Assembly: GCF_000196115.1 (NCBI RefSeq) | Contig: NC_005027.1 | Coordinates: 1,302,001 to 1,366,000, forward strand | Direction: 5' to 3' | DNA: 64,000 nucleotides | DNA from: Rhodopirellula baltica SH 1 | GTDB taxonomy: Bacteria; Planctomycetota; Planctomycetia; Pirellulales; Pirellulaceae | Part shown: positions 37,047 to 45,244 of the stretch, in pieces | Numbering within the stretch: the first letter of the stretch is position 1 | Layout of the letters: the number at the start of each line of letters is the position of its first letter | Made by a program: the position numbers and the translations under genes | The notes under the pieces: model-generated | What the model was told of the DNA's origin: nothing | Database searches by the model: none | Seen by the model: the letters and a program-made list of their open reading frames with translations, nothing else

Positions 37047-37180
37047 GGGCGAAGAGTTTGGCCTTTGGCCAATGCGAACAGACTGGCCAACGGCCAGATT
37101 CATCGAAGCCAGGGGCATCGCCCCTGGGACTCGAACCGACATCGATCGGTTTGGCCAACGGCCAAATTCAATTGGGCGAC
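37047..37180 (+). repeat. REP array C, shorter third copy
   Basis: It contains TTTGGCCTTTGGCCAA, ACTGGCCAACGGCCAGA, CCAGGGGCATCGCCCCTGG and GTTTGGCCAACGGCCAAA. It lacks the first palindrome and the roughly 75 bp following it in arrays A and B. A degenerate GAATTCTGGCGAATCCGG motif follows at 37190. Confidence 0.88.
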
Positions 37181-37216
37181 TTGGCTTCCGAATTCTGGCG
37201 AATCCGGTTACCAGCT

Positions 37217-38152
37217 TCACTTGATTCTTGGCAGAACGGTGTTTAGGGTTTTGCGGAGGGCGGCGCCGCTGGCTCGGAGGCCTTGGACTTCTTTGGGCCA
37301 CAGGTCGATTTCGAGTTGATCGACGACACCGGCGCGGCCAACCACCGTGGGGACACTGAGTGCTACATCGTGGATGCCGTAGCAGCCCGACTGCACGCTG
37401 CTGACGGGTAGCAAGCACTTGCGATCAAGGATCACGGCGTCGATCACATCGCGAATTGCGATGCCGACGGCAAAGCCCGCTCCGCCTTTGCGTTTGATGA
37501 CTTCCGCGCCGCTGCCGCGAGTCCGGGTGAACAGTTGGTTGGCGAGGGCTGGGGTCCAGCCGGGGAATTTTTCCAATGGCAAGCTACCGATCGCCGCACT
37601 GCTCCAAATCGGAACCATCGTGTCGCCGTGCTCGCCCAAGATCAACGCTTTGGTTTGCGTTGGTGGTGCCTTGAGTTCCTCTGCAATCAACGAGCAGAAT
37701 CGGATCGTATCAAGCTGAGTTCCCAAACCGATGACTTGTTTGATTGGCAATCCTAGCATGCCTGCGGCGACGTAAGTCAGGATGTCGACCGGGTTGCTGA
37801 CGACCAATACGATCGCGGATTGCTTCGGCCCTGCGGCTTTCACGTCGCGAAGAATTTGCACGAACAAGTCGGTGTTGCGGTTGATCAGGTCCAGACGTGA
37901 CTCATCGGGTTTGCGACGCAGCCCCGCGGTGATGCAGATGACGTCGCTGTCAGGAATGTGCTCGTAACCACCGCCCACGATCGTTTGATCGGCAACACTC
38001 GGCGAACCGTGTTGCAAATCCAACGCGTGACCCACGGCCGTTTCAACGTTGACGTCCAGCAACGCGATTTCGCGAGCCAAGCCGCCGCACTGCAAGGCGT
38101 AAGCGGCACAAGATCCGACGAGGCCGCCGGCACCAATGATGGAAACTTTCAT
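37217..38152 (-). CDS. Lactate/malate-type dehydrogenase of the BMC locus
   Basis: This 311-residue NAD-dependent 2-hydroxyacid dehydrogenase has the N-terminal SIIGAGGLVGSCAAYALQ, catalytic His in LILGEHGDTMVPIWSS, and Asp/Arg in GLGTQLDTIRFCSLIAE. In the substrate loop GLRRKPDESR an Arg occupies the place of Gln102 of lactate dehydrogenases, and a Gly the place of Thr246, a malate-dehydrogenase-like pattern. In characterised planctomycete loci the gene is thought to recycle NADH, perhaps by acting on lactaldehyde. No encapsulation peptide was seen. It is the last gene of the operon and is preceded by a 128-bp repeat-bearing spacer. Confidence 0.88.
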   Translation of the reverse strand: MKVSIIGAGGLVGSCAAYALQCGGLAREIALLDVNVETAVGHALDLQHGSPSVADQTIVGGGYEHIPDSDVICITAGLRRKPDESRLDLINRNTDLFVQILRDVKAAGPKQSAIVLVVSNPVDILTYVAAGMLGLPIKQVIGLGTQLDTIRFCSLIAEELKAPPTQTKALILGEHGDTMVPIWSSAAIGSLPLEKFPGWTPALANQLFTRTRGSGAEVIKRKGGAGFAVGIAIRDVIDAVILDRKCLLPVSSVQSGCYGIHDVALSVPTVVGRAGVVDQLEIDLWPKEVQGLRASGAALRKTLNTVLPRIK

Positions 38153-38280
38153 GGGATCAGTTGAGTTGAATGTTGGGGGATGGTTTGGTGGTGTTAGCGG
38201 AGCGGCGCGAGCCGCCCGGTGCGGTACCGGAGGGCTCGCGCCCTACCGCTAGGAATCCGAATTCTGGCGAATCCGGCTAC
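38153..38280. repeat. Repeat-bearing spacer in the BMC operon
   Basis: It contains GCGGAGCGGCGCGAGCCGCC (palindromic) and CGAATTCTGGCGAATCCGGC, both members of the dispersed palindrome families of this chromosome. It could weaken transcription into the dehydrogenase gene. Confidence 0.6.
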
Positions 38281-39144
38281 CTAGCTCGACGCTTTCATCT
38301 GACGCATGACTTCGTTGGTGATCAGCTTCACGAGCTGTTCCTCATCAACACCAGCAGGTGCCGACGAAGCCGAGCCGGATGTTTTGATCGGTGGTGGTGG
38401 AGCGAATGCACGACGTTCCACACCCGAGTCTTTCCACGAATCGCGGAAGATGTCGTTGGCGCAGATGTCGCAATCTTCGTACTCGGACGTGTTGCGTGGG
38501 TCTTTGAAGCCCCATTTGTCTTTCAGTTCCAGCAACTCACGTGACTTGGTTTCGTCCAAGTATGACACGTTGCCCAGTTGCTTGGCGAGCAACAACATAC
38601 GGCAGTACGAGTCAAGAATTTCAGTCCACCAGTAGGCTCGTTCAACCGATTCGCCATAAGACACGGTGCCGTGGTTGGCCAAAATCATCACGTTCGTTTT
38701 TTCAACGAAAGGAATGATCGTGTCGGCGAAGGCTTGTCCGCCAGGTGTTTCGTACTTGGTGATCGGGACGTCGCCGAGGAAGACTTCGACTTCCGGCAAG
38801 ATGCACTGTGGAATCGGCTCGCGAGCGATCGCGAACGCGGTCGCGTGTGGTGGGTGGCAGTGAACGACGGACTTGATGTCAGCACGTTGCTTGTAGATTT
38901 CCAGGTGCAACAACGCTTCGCTGCTGCGTTTTTTGCGACCAGCGATTTGTTTGCCGGTCATGTCGATCATCGAGATGTCGTCGGGCGTCAAATAGCCTTT
39001 GCAATGCATCGTCGGTGTGCAGAGGACTTCGTTTTCGCTGACGCGGACGGTGATGTTGCCGTCGTTGGCCGCCGCGAATTGACGGTTGTAGATGCGGCGA
39101 CCGATGTCGCACATGTCTTGTTTGATCTTATGGATGTTTTGCAT
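38281..39144 (-). CDS. Class II aldolase of the BMC with C-terminal encapsulation peptide
   Basis: This 287-residue zinc-dependent aldolase is of the fuculose-1-phosphate/rhamnulose-1-phosphate type and would split the sugar phosphate into dihydroxyacetone phosphate and lactaldehyde. Zinc-ligand histidines lie in KSVVHCHPPHATAFAIA and the third in MILANHGTVSYGESVERAYW; the catalytic Glu region is ILPEVEVFLGDVPITKYETP. After the domain (~residue 230) comes a Pro/Ser/Ala-rich linker (PPPPIKTSGSASSAPAG) and an amphipathic helix (EEQLVKLITNEVMRQMKASS). This arrangement is typical of a C-terminal encapsulation peptide that targets the enzyme into the shell. Confidence 0.92.
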   Translation of the reverse strand: MQNIHKIKQDMCDIGRRIYNRQFAAANDGNITVRVSENEVLCTPTMHCKGYLTPDDISMIDMTGKQIAGRKKRSSEALLHLEIYKQRADIKSVVHCHPPHATAFAIAREPIPQCILPEVEVFLGDVPITKYETPGGQAFADTIIPFVEKTNVMILANHGTVSYGESVERAYWWTEILDSYCRMLLLAKQLGNVSYLDETKSRELLELKDKWGFKDPRNTSEYEDCDICANDIFRDSWKDSGVERRAFAPPPPIKTSGSASSAPAGVDEEQLVKLITNEVMRQMKASS

Positions 39145-39230
39145 GACAAGTGGTCCAAGTCAGGAAAGGGAGGTCGAGAGATGGGAGATGAATCGGAACG
39201 GGAGGAGCGTTCCGAGTTGAGTTTTGTTGG

Positions 39231-39536
39231 TCACGAGGTTTGAACCTCGCAGTGGTCAAGGATGGCAACGATGGAAGCATCCGTCGGTTTGACTTCGGGA
39301 CGAAACGGAGCGGCGGATTCAGGCCCTTCGGCCAGAGCGACCCAGTCGCCGTTTCTGCTGCCAACCAGATCCCAAGCGACGATGGTGTCACCACCGATCG
39401 GTTTGGCATCGTCCTGGTTGACTTGAATTTGATCCGCGGACTCCACGACTTCGACACAGCGAAGTTTGTAGCCCTTCATCGAAGGATGCATTCGCGAAAG
39501 CGTCACGGTTCCAATCACACGAGCGATCTTCATCAA
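39231..39536 (-). CDS. BMC-P shell pentamer (EutN/CcmL family)
   Basis: This 101-residue vertex protein of the microcompartment shell begins MMKIARVIGTVTLSRMHPSM, the EutN/CcmL first strand, with GYKLRCVEVV and a DTIVAWDLVGSRNGDWVALA loop characteristic of the pentamer fold. It caps icosahedral vertices. The start overlaps the stop of the upstream gene by 4 bp (39533-39536). It is one of three BMC-P paralogues in the operon, a hallmark of the planctomycete-type locus. Confidence 0.93.
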   Translation of the reverse strand: MMKIARVIGTVTLSRMHPSMKGYKLRCVEVVESADQIQVNQDDAKPIGGDTIVAWDLVGSRNGDWVALAEGPESAAPFRPEVKPTDASIVAILDHCEVQTS

Positions 39537-40198
39537 GTTGCCTCCTGCGACGTGGAAGATGTGCTGAGCTGAGCGATGCTGGTTGCCGCATTCACCAACG
39601 CAACGAGGTTGAACCGCTGCATGTCGAGGACAAATGTGTCGGCGTCAATTTCCGATGCGAATCGCGGGATGTCTTCGAGACGAGTGATCAACACCGCTCG
39701 TGCACCCGACTGGATGCGACCGAGCAACGCGGTCGCGGGATGTTTCGTGACGATGACGGAGCGGTGAGCCCGTGGGCAATGATCGACGCCGCGAAGCGCA
39801 AGCTGTCGAGCCAGCGCGTCGCGAATGGATTTGGAGGAGGTGTCGGTGTGCAGTTGAATGAATCGTTTGCCGGAATTGCTCGCCGGTTTGATGGCAGCGG
39901 CGGACGTGCTTTCGGCTCCGGCCAGGGAAATGCCACGGGCTCGCATTTCGTCGCGTGCGGCGGGCGTCACGATGCCTCCGGACAACTGAACCTGGGTGAC
40001 TCCCGAGGGAATGCCGCGAATCACGTCGACGCTGATGACTTTGTCGCTCAGGACGTGAGCTGAAGGGGCATGCGTGGCTGGTTTGGACGTCGAACCGTTG
40101 GTGTTGGTTTGGTCTCGCAACCGGCGCAACACCTGCTCCACGATCGACGCGATGTCGACGTTGGTTGGCGTAGCGGTTTGGGTTGCGGGAGAGTTCAT
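39533..40198 (-). CDS. BMC-operon protein of unknown function with an EP-like N-terminus
   Basis: This protein of about 221 residues starts MNSPATQTATPTNVDIASIV and continues into an amphipathic helix (EQVLRRLRDQ), followed by a Ser/Thr/Pro-rich linker. That layout is typical of an N-terminal encapsulation peptide. The remainder contains ISVDVIRGIPSGVTQVQLSG, VTPAARDEMRARGISLAG and SVIVTKHPATALLGRIQSGA. A faint resemblance to cobalamin-adenosyltransferase-like EutT segments (TPAARDxxRxRGI) is my guess only. ATG at 40198 is chosen; the frame extends to 40282 without support. It is coupled to the BMC-P gene by a 4-bp overlap and is probably a lumen component. Confidence 0.8.
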   Translation of the reverse strand: MNSPATQTATPTNVDIASIVEQVLRRLRDQTNTNGSTSKPATHAPSAHVLSDKVISVDVIRGIPSGVTQVQLSGGIVTPAARDEMRARGISLAGAESTSAAAIKPASNSGKRFIQLHTDTSSKSIRDALARQLALRGVDHCPRAHRSVIVTKHPATALLGRIQSGARAVLITRLEDIPRFASEIDADTFVLDMQRFNLVALVNAATSIAQLSTSSTSQEAT

Positions 40199-40304
40199 TG
40201 TTTTGGTTGGTCGGCGGGTTCGGCAGAATTCGGTTGTTGAGTTGGGGTTGGAATCACAGGCTGGAAGCCCATGCCACTTCACAGACTGGAAGCCTATACC
40301 ACTC

Positions 40305-40592
40305 CTATTTCTTCTTGTTCTTTTTCTTCTTCGCAGGTTCGTCGATCAGGCCTTGGACGCTCCATCGAGCGGGGCAGGTTTCGAAACCGGTCATCTCGCG
40401 GATGGGGCCGGTTTCGCTGGTCAGCATCACACGATCACCAACCCGGCACCCGAGTTCGTCCAACACGAGCAACGGTGCTCCGTCTGGTTTCTCGCCAACG
40501 CCGGTAGGTTGAACGAGGACGAGACGTCGGCCTTGCAGTGATTCGTGTTTGACGGTCGCGCGGGTGTGACCGATGACGCGTGCGGGTTGCAT
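40305..40592 (-). CDS. BMC-P shell pentamer 2
   Basis: This 95-residue EutN/CcmL family protein begins MQPARVIGHTRATVKHESLQ, with GRRLVLVQPTG and VLDELGCRVGDRVMLTSETG in place of the usual pentamer loops. It ends in a highly basic Lys-rich tail (EPAKKKKNKKK), unlike the other two copies. The tail could contact DNA, RNA or the acidic face of a partner, or be a tether. It lies 2 bp from the aldehyde dehydrogenase gene on the same strand. Confidence 0.92.
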   Translation of the reverse strand: MQPARVIGHTRATVKHESLQGRRLVLVQPTGVGEKPDGAPLLVLDELGCRVGDRVMLTSETGPIREMTGFETCPARWSVQGLIDEPAKKKKNKKK

Positions 40593-40594
40593 TC

Positions 40595-42019
40595 TCAGAC
40601 CACTCGCAGTTCGTCGATCATGCTGCAGCGTCGTTCGCGAGTGAACGTGTCAGGTGTCGTGACGCCTTCGCCGGTTGGACCCGCGATGGAGAACGACAGG
40701 TATCCTTCGCCGCCCAGTCCCAATGCGGCCATGCAAGGTCCGTTCTTGACGTACAAGGTGGTGTCGAGTTCCTTGCCCATCTTGGTCATGTTGTGAACGT
40801 TGCGCGAGTGAATGATCGCGGTGTGGCGGAAGCCGTGTTCGTAGTGCTTGGCCATCGCGATGGCGTGATCCACGTCGCGGGCTCGGACGAAGGGGATGAA
40901 CGGCATCATTTGTTCGACACTGACGAAGGGATGATGCTCGTCCGTTTCACCGAAGATCAATTCGCACGATTCGGGAACCTTCACACCCGCAGCAGCGGCC
41001 AACACGGAAGCGTCTTTGCCAATGAAATCTTTCGCGGCGGCGTCGTGGTTGTCGTCACCGACTTGGGTGATCGCGACCGAAGTCAGCTTTGCGATTTGGG
41101 CTTGGTCGAGCTGAACGGCTCCGGCACGTCGCATCGCGGCCATCATGTCGTCGAAGACCGAATCGACGACGAAGACTTCTTTCTCAGCGATGCACAACAA
41201 GTTGTTGTCGTACGCACCGCCTTGGATGATGCAGCGAGCCGCGTTGTCGAGGTCAGCGGTTTCGTCGACGACAACGGGTGGGTTGCCCGGGCCAGCAACA
41301 ATGGCTCGTTTGCCACTGTTCAGAGCGGCACGGCCAACGGCGGGGCCACCGGTGACACAGATCAATGCGACGTCGCGGTGGCCGAACAGTTCAGCCGCAC
41401 TTTCGAGCGTTGGTTCAGCGATCACGCAGATCAGGTTGTCGATGCCGACTTCGCGAGCGATTTCTTCGTTGAAGCGACGGACACCTTCGGCGGCAACCAA
41501 GCGACCTGATGGGTGAGGGTTGACGACGACGGCGTTTCCGCCAGCGATCATGCTGACGGCGTTGCCGGTGATCGTTGGCAGGCTGTGCGTGACCGGGGTG
41601 ATTGCCGCGATCACGCCAAACGGGGCTCGCTCGATGATGGCCAGGCCATGGTCACCGGAGAAGGCTTTCGTTTGCAAAAACTCGGTGCCCGGCGACAGTT
41701 CGCCGAGGGCTCGCAGTTTTTCGATCTTGTGTTCGGGACGACCGATTCCGGTTTCTCGCATTTCCATCAGCCCGAGCTCTTCGCAGTTCTCGATGCTGAT
41801 CTTGCGAATGATGTCGATCACACGTTTGCGATCTTCCATCGGACGCTGGCGAAGTTGTTCGAACGCACGACGAGCCGCGGCGACCGCATCGGAAGCGTTG
41901 CCGAAGATGCCGTGGCTGCCTTCAAAGGCGTTCGCCGGATCTGGCATGCTGGGCATCGGTCCGACTTCCGCGAGCACTTGAGCGACCACGCTGCGAATGG
42001 TGTTTTCGTCGAGTTGCAT
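40595..42019 (-). CDS. CoA-acylating aldehyde dehydrogenase of the BMC
   Basis: This enzyme of about 474 residues oxidises an aldehyde (lactaldehyde or propionaldehyde/acetaldehyde) to the acyl-CoA with NAD, PduP/EutE-like. It starts MQLDENTIRSVVAQVLAEVG, an N-terminal amphipathic encapsulation peptide, then a short linker. The catalytic Cys is in YDNNLLCIAEKEVFV, with RAPFGVIAAITPVTHSLPTI and NPPVVVDETADLDNAARCII. The C-terminus ALGLGGEGYLSFSIAGPTGE is diagnostic of acylating BMC enzymes. The ATG at 42019 is chosen over an upstream frame to 42193. The acyl-CoA would pass to PduL. Confidence 0.93.
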   Translation of the reverse strand: MQLDENTIRSVVAQVLAEVGPMPSMPDPANAFEGSHGIFGNASDAVAAARRAFEQLRQRPMEDRKRVIDIIRKISIENCEELGLMEMRETGIGRPEHKIEKLRALGELSPGTEFLQTKAFSGDHGLAIIERAPFGVIAAITPVTHSLPTITGNAVSMIAGGNAVVVNPHPSGRLVAAEGVRRFNEEIAREVGIDNLICVIAEPTLESAAELFGHRDVALICVTGGPAVGRAALNSGKRAIVAGPGNPPVVVDETADLDNAARCIIQGGAYDNNLLCIAEKEVFVVDSVFDDMMAAMRRAGAVQLDQAQIAKLTSVAITQVGDDNHDAAAKDFIGKDASVLAAAAGVKVPESCELIFGETDEHHPFVSVEQMMPFIPFVRARDVDHAIAMAKHYEHGFRHTAIIHSRNVHNMTKMGKELDTTLYVKNGPCMAALGLGGEGYLSFSIAGPTGEGVTTPDTFTRERRCSMIDELRVV

Positions 42020-42072
42020 GATGAGAGATGAATGAGGGGTGATGGATTGGATGGGGAAAGCGATCGCACGGG

Positions 42073-42381
42073 CTAGGTGCTGACTTTCACCTCTTTGGCA
42101 TCCACGTGAACGGAATCGACCAAGCCGATGACGACCGCGTCGATGGGAAGTGTTTTGGTTTCGGGAGTCAGGCGAGCACTGCTTCCTTGGCACACCAGCA
42201 CCAACTCACCTTCGCCAGCGCCCAACGTGTCGACCGCGATGAAAGTGCGTCCCGTTGAGGAAAGCTTTGCACGCGTTTTCTCATCAAGCCGGTATGGCTC
42301 GACAATCAACAGTTTGTGACCGGTCATGGATGCAACCTTTTGGGTGCAAACGACCGATCCGGTGACGCGGGCTAGGAACAT
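42073..42381 (-). CDS. BMC-P shell pentamer 3
   Basis: This 102-residue EutN/CcmL family vertex protein begins MFLARVTGSVVCTQKVASMT. It continues with GHKLLIVEPYRLDE and FIAVDTLGAGEGELVLVCQG, typical pentamer strands. The ATG at 42381 is preferred because the open frame to 42651 upstream has no similarity. It is the first of the three BMC-P genes to be transcribed, after acetate kinase. Confidence 0.93.
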   Translation of the reverse strand: MFLARVTGSVVCTQKVASMTGHKLLIVEPYRLDEKTRAKLSSTGRTFIAVDTLGAGEGELVLVCQGSSARLTPETKTLPIDAVVIGLVDSVHVDAKEVKVST

Positions 42382-42445
42382 GGAAGTGGTGGGTTGAGGT
42401 GATGTGTTGGGGAGATCGACGCCAGGTGGAACCTGGCCTACAGTG

Positions 42446-43681
42446 CTACTGGGCGGCGAGAGCACGGAGGCTTCGCTTGGCCACGATCCATTCTTCGTTG
42501 GTGGGCAAAACCAAAATTTGAGTTTTGCTGGACTCGGTGTGCAGGCTTCCTTCGCCACGCATGCCGTCATTCTTGGAGGCATCCAGTTCGATGCCAAAAC
42601 CTTCCAGGCCCGCACAAACGGCGGCCCGGACAACGTCGCTGTTTTCACCAATTCCTCCGGTGAACACGATCGCGTCCAAACGACCCAGCGCGACCATCAT
42701 TCCGCCGAGGTGTCGGCGAATCTCTTCGGTGTAAACACCGAGAGCCAATTTCGCGTCGGCGTTGCCTTCGGAAGCGGCCGACTCGATGTCACGCAAATCC
42801 GCCATGCCTCCGGACAAACCTTTCAGTCCACCTTGGCTGGCGAGCGTCTTCAGGACTTCCTCGAGCGATTGGCTGGTCCGCTCCATGATCAACGGGATCG
42901 CGAAAGCGTCGAAGTCGCCCACTCGGTTGTTCTGCGGGACGCCGGTTTGAGGTGTCATGCCCATCGTGGTCATGATGCTCTTGCCGGAATCGATCGCGGT
43001 CAGCGAGCTGCTTCCGCCCAAGTGACACGAGATGATCTTGGCGTCGTCGCGACCCAAGACTTCCGCGGCACGTTCGGCAATGAAGCGGTGGCTGGAACCG
43101 TGGAATCCCCACTTTTGAATTTGCATTTCACGCGTCCATTCCGCAGGGATCGCATAGGTGCGACGCTCCGGCGAAATCGTGTCGTGAAATTCGGTTTCAA
43201 ACGCGGCAACCAACGGTAGCTCCGGAAAACGTTGACGTAACAATTTCATCGCGGCGATGTAGGGAGGGTTGTGCGCCGGTGCGGCGGCACTCATCTCGTC
43301 CATCGCTTCAAGCACTTCGTCATCGACGACGAAGGTGCCACTTTTGCGTCCACCGTGAACGGCTTTGAATCCGATCGCGGCGACTTCATTGGCCTCTGTC
43401 AAACATCCGTTTTCAGGATGGGTCAGTTGGTCCAAGCAGGCTTGAACGGCAACCCCATGATCCGGCACGGGCATCTGCGTTTCTTCGCGAAACGTTTCGC
43501 CTTGATGCGATTGCGTGACAATCACTTCGCATTGACTGATGGGTTCGCCAATGCGATCGACGGCCCCACGAGCGAGCACGCGAGAATCCGGCGAAGCGTT
43601 CGCAGATTCAAAGTCACCGGACATGTCCAGCAGCTTGTACTTGAAACTGGTCGAACCCAAATTGGCAACGAGGATCAACAT
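42446..43681 (-). CDS. ackA: Acetate kinase
   Basis: This 411-residue kinase converts acyl phosphate plus ADP to carboxylate plus ATP, completing the BMC pathway after PduL (acetate, propionate or lactate family). Motifs include LVANLGSTSFKYKLLDM, the ASKHA-fold phosphate loop VAAIGFKAVHGGRKS, GFHGSSHRFIAERAAEVL and DAIVFTGGIGENSDVVRAAV. Length is normal. No clear encapsulation peptide is visible, so it may act outside or be bound to the shell. It is the fourth structural gene after PduL and two BMC-H genes. Confidence 0.94.
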   Translation of the reverse strand: MLILVANLGSTSFKYKLLDMSGDFESANASPDSRVLARGAVDRIGEPISQCEVIVTQSHQGETFREETQMPVPDHGVAVQACLDQLTHPENGCLTEANEVAAIGFKAVHGGRKSGTFVVDDEVLEAMDEMSAAAPAHNPPYIAAMKLLRQRFPELPLVAAFETEFHDTISPERRTYAIPAEWTREMQIQKWGFHGSSHRFIAERAAEVLGRDDAKIISCHLGGSSSLTAIDSGKSIMTTMGMTPQTGVPQNNRVGDFDAFAIPLIMERTSQSLEEVLKTLASQGGLKGLSGGMADLRDIESAASEGNADAKLALGVYTEEIRRHLGGMMVALGRLDAIVFTGGIGENSDVVRAAVCAGLEGFGIELDASKNDGMRGEGSLHTESSKTQILVLPTNEEWIVAKRSLRALAAQ

Positions 43682-43765
43682 CGAATCACGGTCCTTGTGA
43701 AAGAGGTTTCACGCAGCGTGTGTGAACCAGGTTGTGAATTTCGCAACCGGATCACACGGCGGCGA

Positions 43766-44035
43766 TCAATTGAAGTAAGCGTTCATCAAGCCTTCGGCTG
43801 GACGAGCGATCACGTGGCTGCTGACCAATTCGCCAACTTGTGCGGCTGCGGCGGCACCGGCTTCGACGGCCGCGCGGACGCTTCCGACGTCACCGCTGAC
43901 GACGGTCGTGACCATTCCACCACCGAGGTCGACGCGTTTGACAACAGCGACGTTGGCGGCTTTGGCCATCGCGTCGGTGGCTTCGACCAACGGCAAGAGG
44001 CCCTTCGTTTCAATCAAACCAATGGCATCGTTCAT
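43766..44035 (-). CDS. BMC-H shell hexamer 2
   Basis: This 89-residue single-domain hexamer of the shell facets begins MNDAIGLIETKGLLPLVEAT and has the conserved DAMAKAANVAVVKRVDLGGG. The pore-loop residues are GGG in RVDLGGGMVTTVVSG. The C-terminus ends VIARPAEGLMNAYFN. The different pore from its neighbour (GAG) suggests the two hexamers pass different metabolites. It lies 70 bp from the first BMC-H gene on the same strand. Confidence 0.95.
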   Translation of the reverse strand: MNDAIGLIETKGLLPLVEATDAMAKAANVAVVKRVDLGGGMVTTVVSGDVGSVRAAVEAGAAAAAQVGELVSSHVIARPAEGLMNAYFN

Positions 44036-44105
44036 TTGAGATTCTCTAAAAGTTGTTTTGGTGAGGTGGGAGACAATCGGGGTGACAGACGCTGCTGTCG
44101 CTCGA

Positions 44106-44402
44106 TCACTTTTTGCTGGCCGAAGGCAGCTTCAGGATCTTTTCCAAATCGCCGTGAGGACGAGGGATCACTTGAACGCTGACGACTTCGCCGACGCGAC
44201 CGGCGGCTGCAGCACCCGCATCGGTGGCAGCTTTGACAGCGGCGACATCGCCGGTGACAAACACGGTTGCCAAGCCAGCACCAATCTTGTCCCAACCAAG
44301 GAACTGAACGTTGGCGGCTTTCATCATTGCGTCGGTTGCCTCCACTGCTGAAACGAAACCTTTGGTTTCGATCATGCCGAGGGCTTCACTGATTTTGGCC
44401 AT
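44106..44402 (-). CDS. BMC-H shell hexamer 1
   Basis: This 98-residue BMC-H protein starts [20 protein letters not shown]. The pore loop is in [17 protein letters not shown] (GAG), and helix residues [20 protein letters not shown] are conserved. The tail ([16 protein letters not shown]) is longer than in the second BMC-H. It forms the shell facets with that protein. Only BMC-H and BMC-P, with no tandem BMC-T, are present, as in characterised planctomycete-type loci. Confidence 0.95.
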   Translation of the reverse strand: MAKISEALGMIETKGFVSAVEATDAMMKAANVQFLGWDKIGAGLATVFVTGDVAAVKAATDAGAAAAGRVGEVVSVQVIPRPHGDLEKILKLPSASKK

Positions 44403-44518
44403 CTTTTGAGATACCTAAAAAGGAAAGGGGAAAACGTGAAAGGGTTTGAGTTGGCAGGTTGCCAACGGTTTCAATCACCGGACCAAACTGGCGCCGGCGA
44501 ACGGTTTGAATGGATGGG

Positions 44519-45244
44519 TCAGTGCTGGCAAGCACAGCCTGATTTCTTCAGTTCAACGCTGGTCGCTGCATCCAGGTTGCAAGCGTTGCCTTCGTCCGTG
44601 TCGATGTGAACTTCCAATTTGGCCGCTTCATCGGCGCGAACCAAAACGTCTTCGAACGAGACGCTGCAGTCAGGGCTGCGAACCGAAAGTTGCATCATGT
44701 CGCCGTTGCTGACGCCGTAGTACTCGGCGTCGGCGTAGTTCATGTGGACGTGGCGAGCAGCGCGGATGACGCCTTGTTCGAGCTGAACGCTGCCGGCAGG
44801 ACCGACCAACACGCATCCGGGCGTGCCATCGATTTTGCCGCTGTGGCGAACCGGTGCGTTGATGCCCAACGAGATCGAATCGGTCAGTGCGAGTTCGACT
44901 TGGCTGGCTCCACGCGTTGGTCCGAGCACGCGGACGCTGGGGAGCATCCGTTTGCGAGGTCCGACGACCATTACGGTTTGCTTGGCGGCGTAAAAGCCGT
45001 CTTGGTAAAGGTCTTTGTCGGGTTCCAAAACGCTGCCGCGGCCGAACAGGATCTCGACGTGTTCGTCGGTCAGGTGGCAGTGGCGGGCGGAAATGCTGAC
45101 ACGCAAGTTCGGTTTGCCGTCGACCCAACCAAGAGGTTGCTGTCCGGCGGATCCGACTGACGGTGCAGCCGTTGCCAAACCCGATTGACGGATCGCGTTG
45201 CGAACGAGGGATTCAATGCGTGAACGATCGACAGCCAAGCTCAT
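44519..45244 (-). CDS. pduL: PduL-type phosphotransacylase
   Basis: This 241-residue enzyme swaps CoA for phosphate on an acyl group inside the BMC. Two PduL domains carry the metal-binding His of [19 protein letters not shown] and [37 protein letters not shown] and [20 protein letters not shown] are family signatures. The N-terminus [20 protein letters not shown] forms an amphipathic encapsulation-peptide-like helix. The ATG at 45244 overlaps the deoR stop by 4 bp; the longer frame to 45430 lies inside deoR. It passes acyl phosphate to acetate kinase. Confidence 0.93.
   Translation of the reverse strand: MSLAVDRSRIESLVRNAIRQSGLATAAPSVGSAGQQPLGWVDGKPNLRVSISARHCHLTDEHVEILFGRGSVLEPDKDLYQDGFYAAKQTVMVVGPRKRMLPSVRVLGPTRGASQVELALTDSISLGINAPVRHSGKIDGTPGCVLVGPAGSVQLEQGVIRAARHVHMNYADAEYYGVSNGDMMQLSVRSPDCSVSFEDVLVRADEAAKLEVHIDTDEGNACNLDAATSVELKKSGCACQH

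Noticed and set aside
36453-37418. A 321-codon minus-strand ORF across the REP arrays
   Set aside because: It reads through palindromic repeats and the RAYT antisense strand, giving repeating low-complexity peptide. The repeats explain it.
40580-44182. Long plus-strand ORFs opposite the BMC genes (e.g. 40580-41509, 43271-44182)
   Set aside because: All overlap well-identified minus-strand BMC genes. Their compositions match reverse-strand shadows of high-GC coding DNA.
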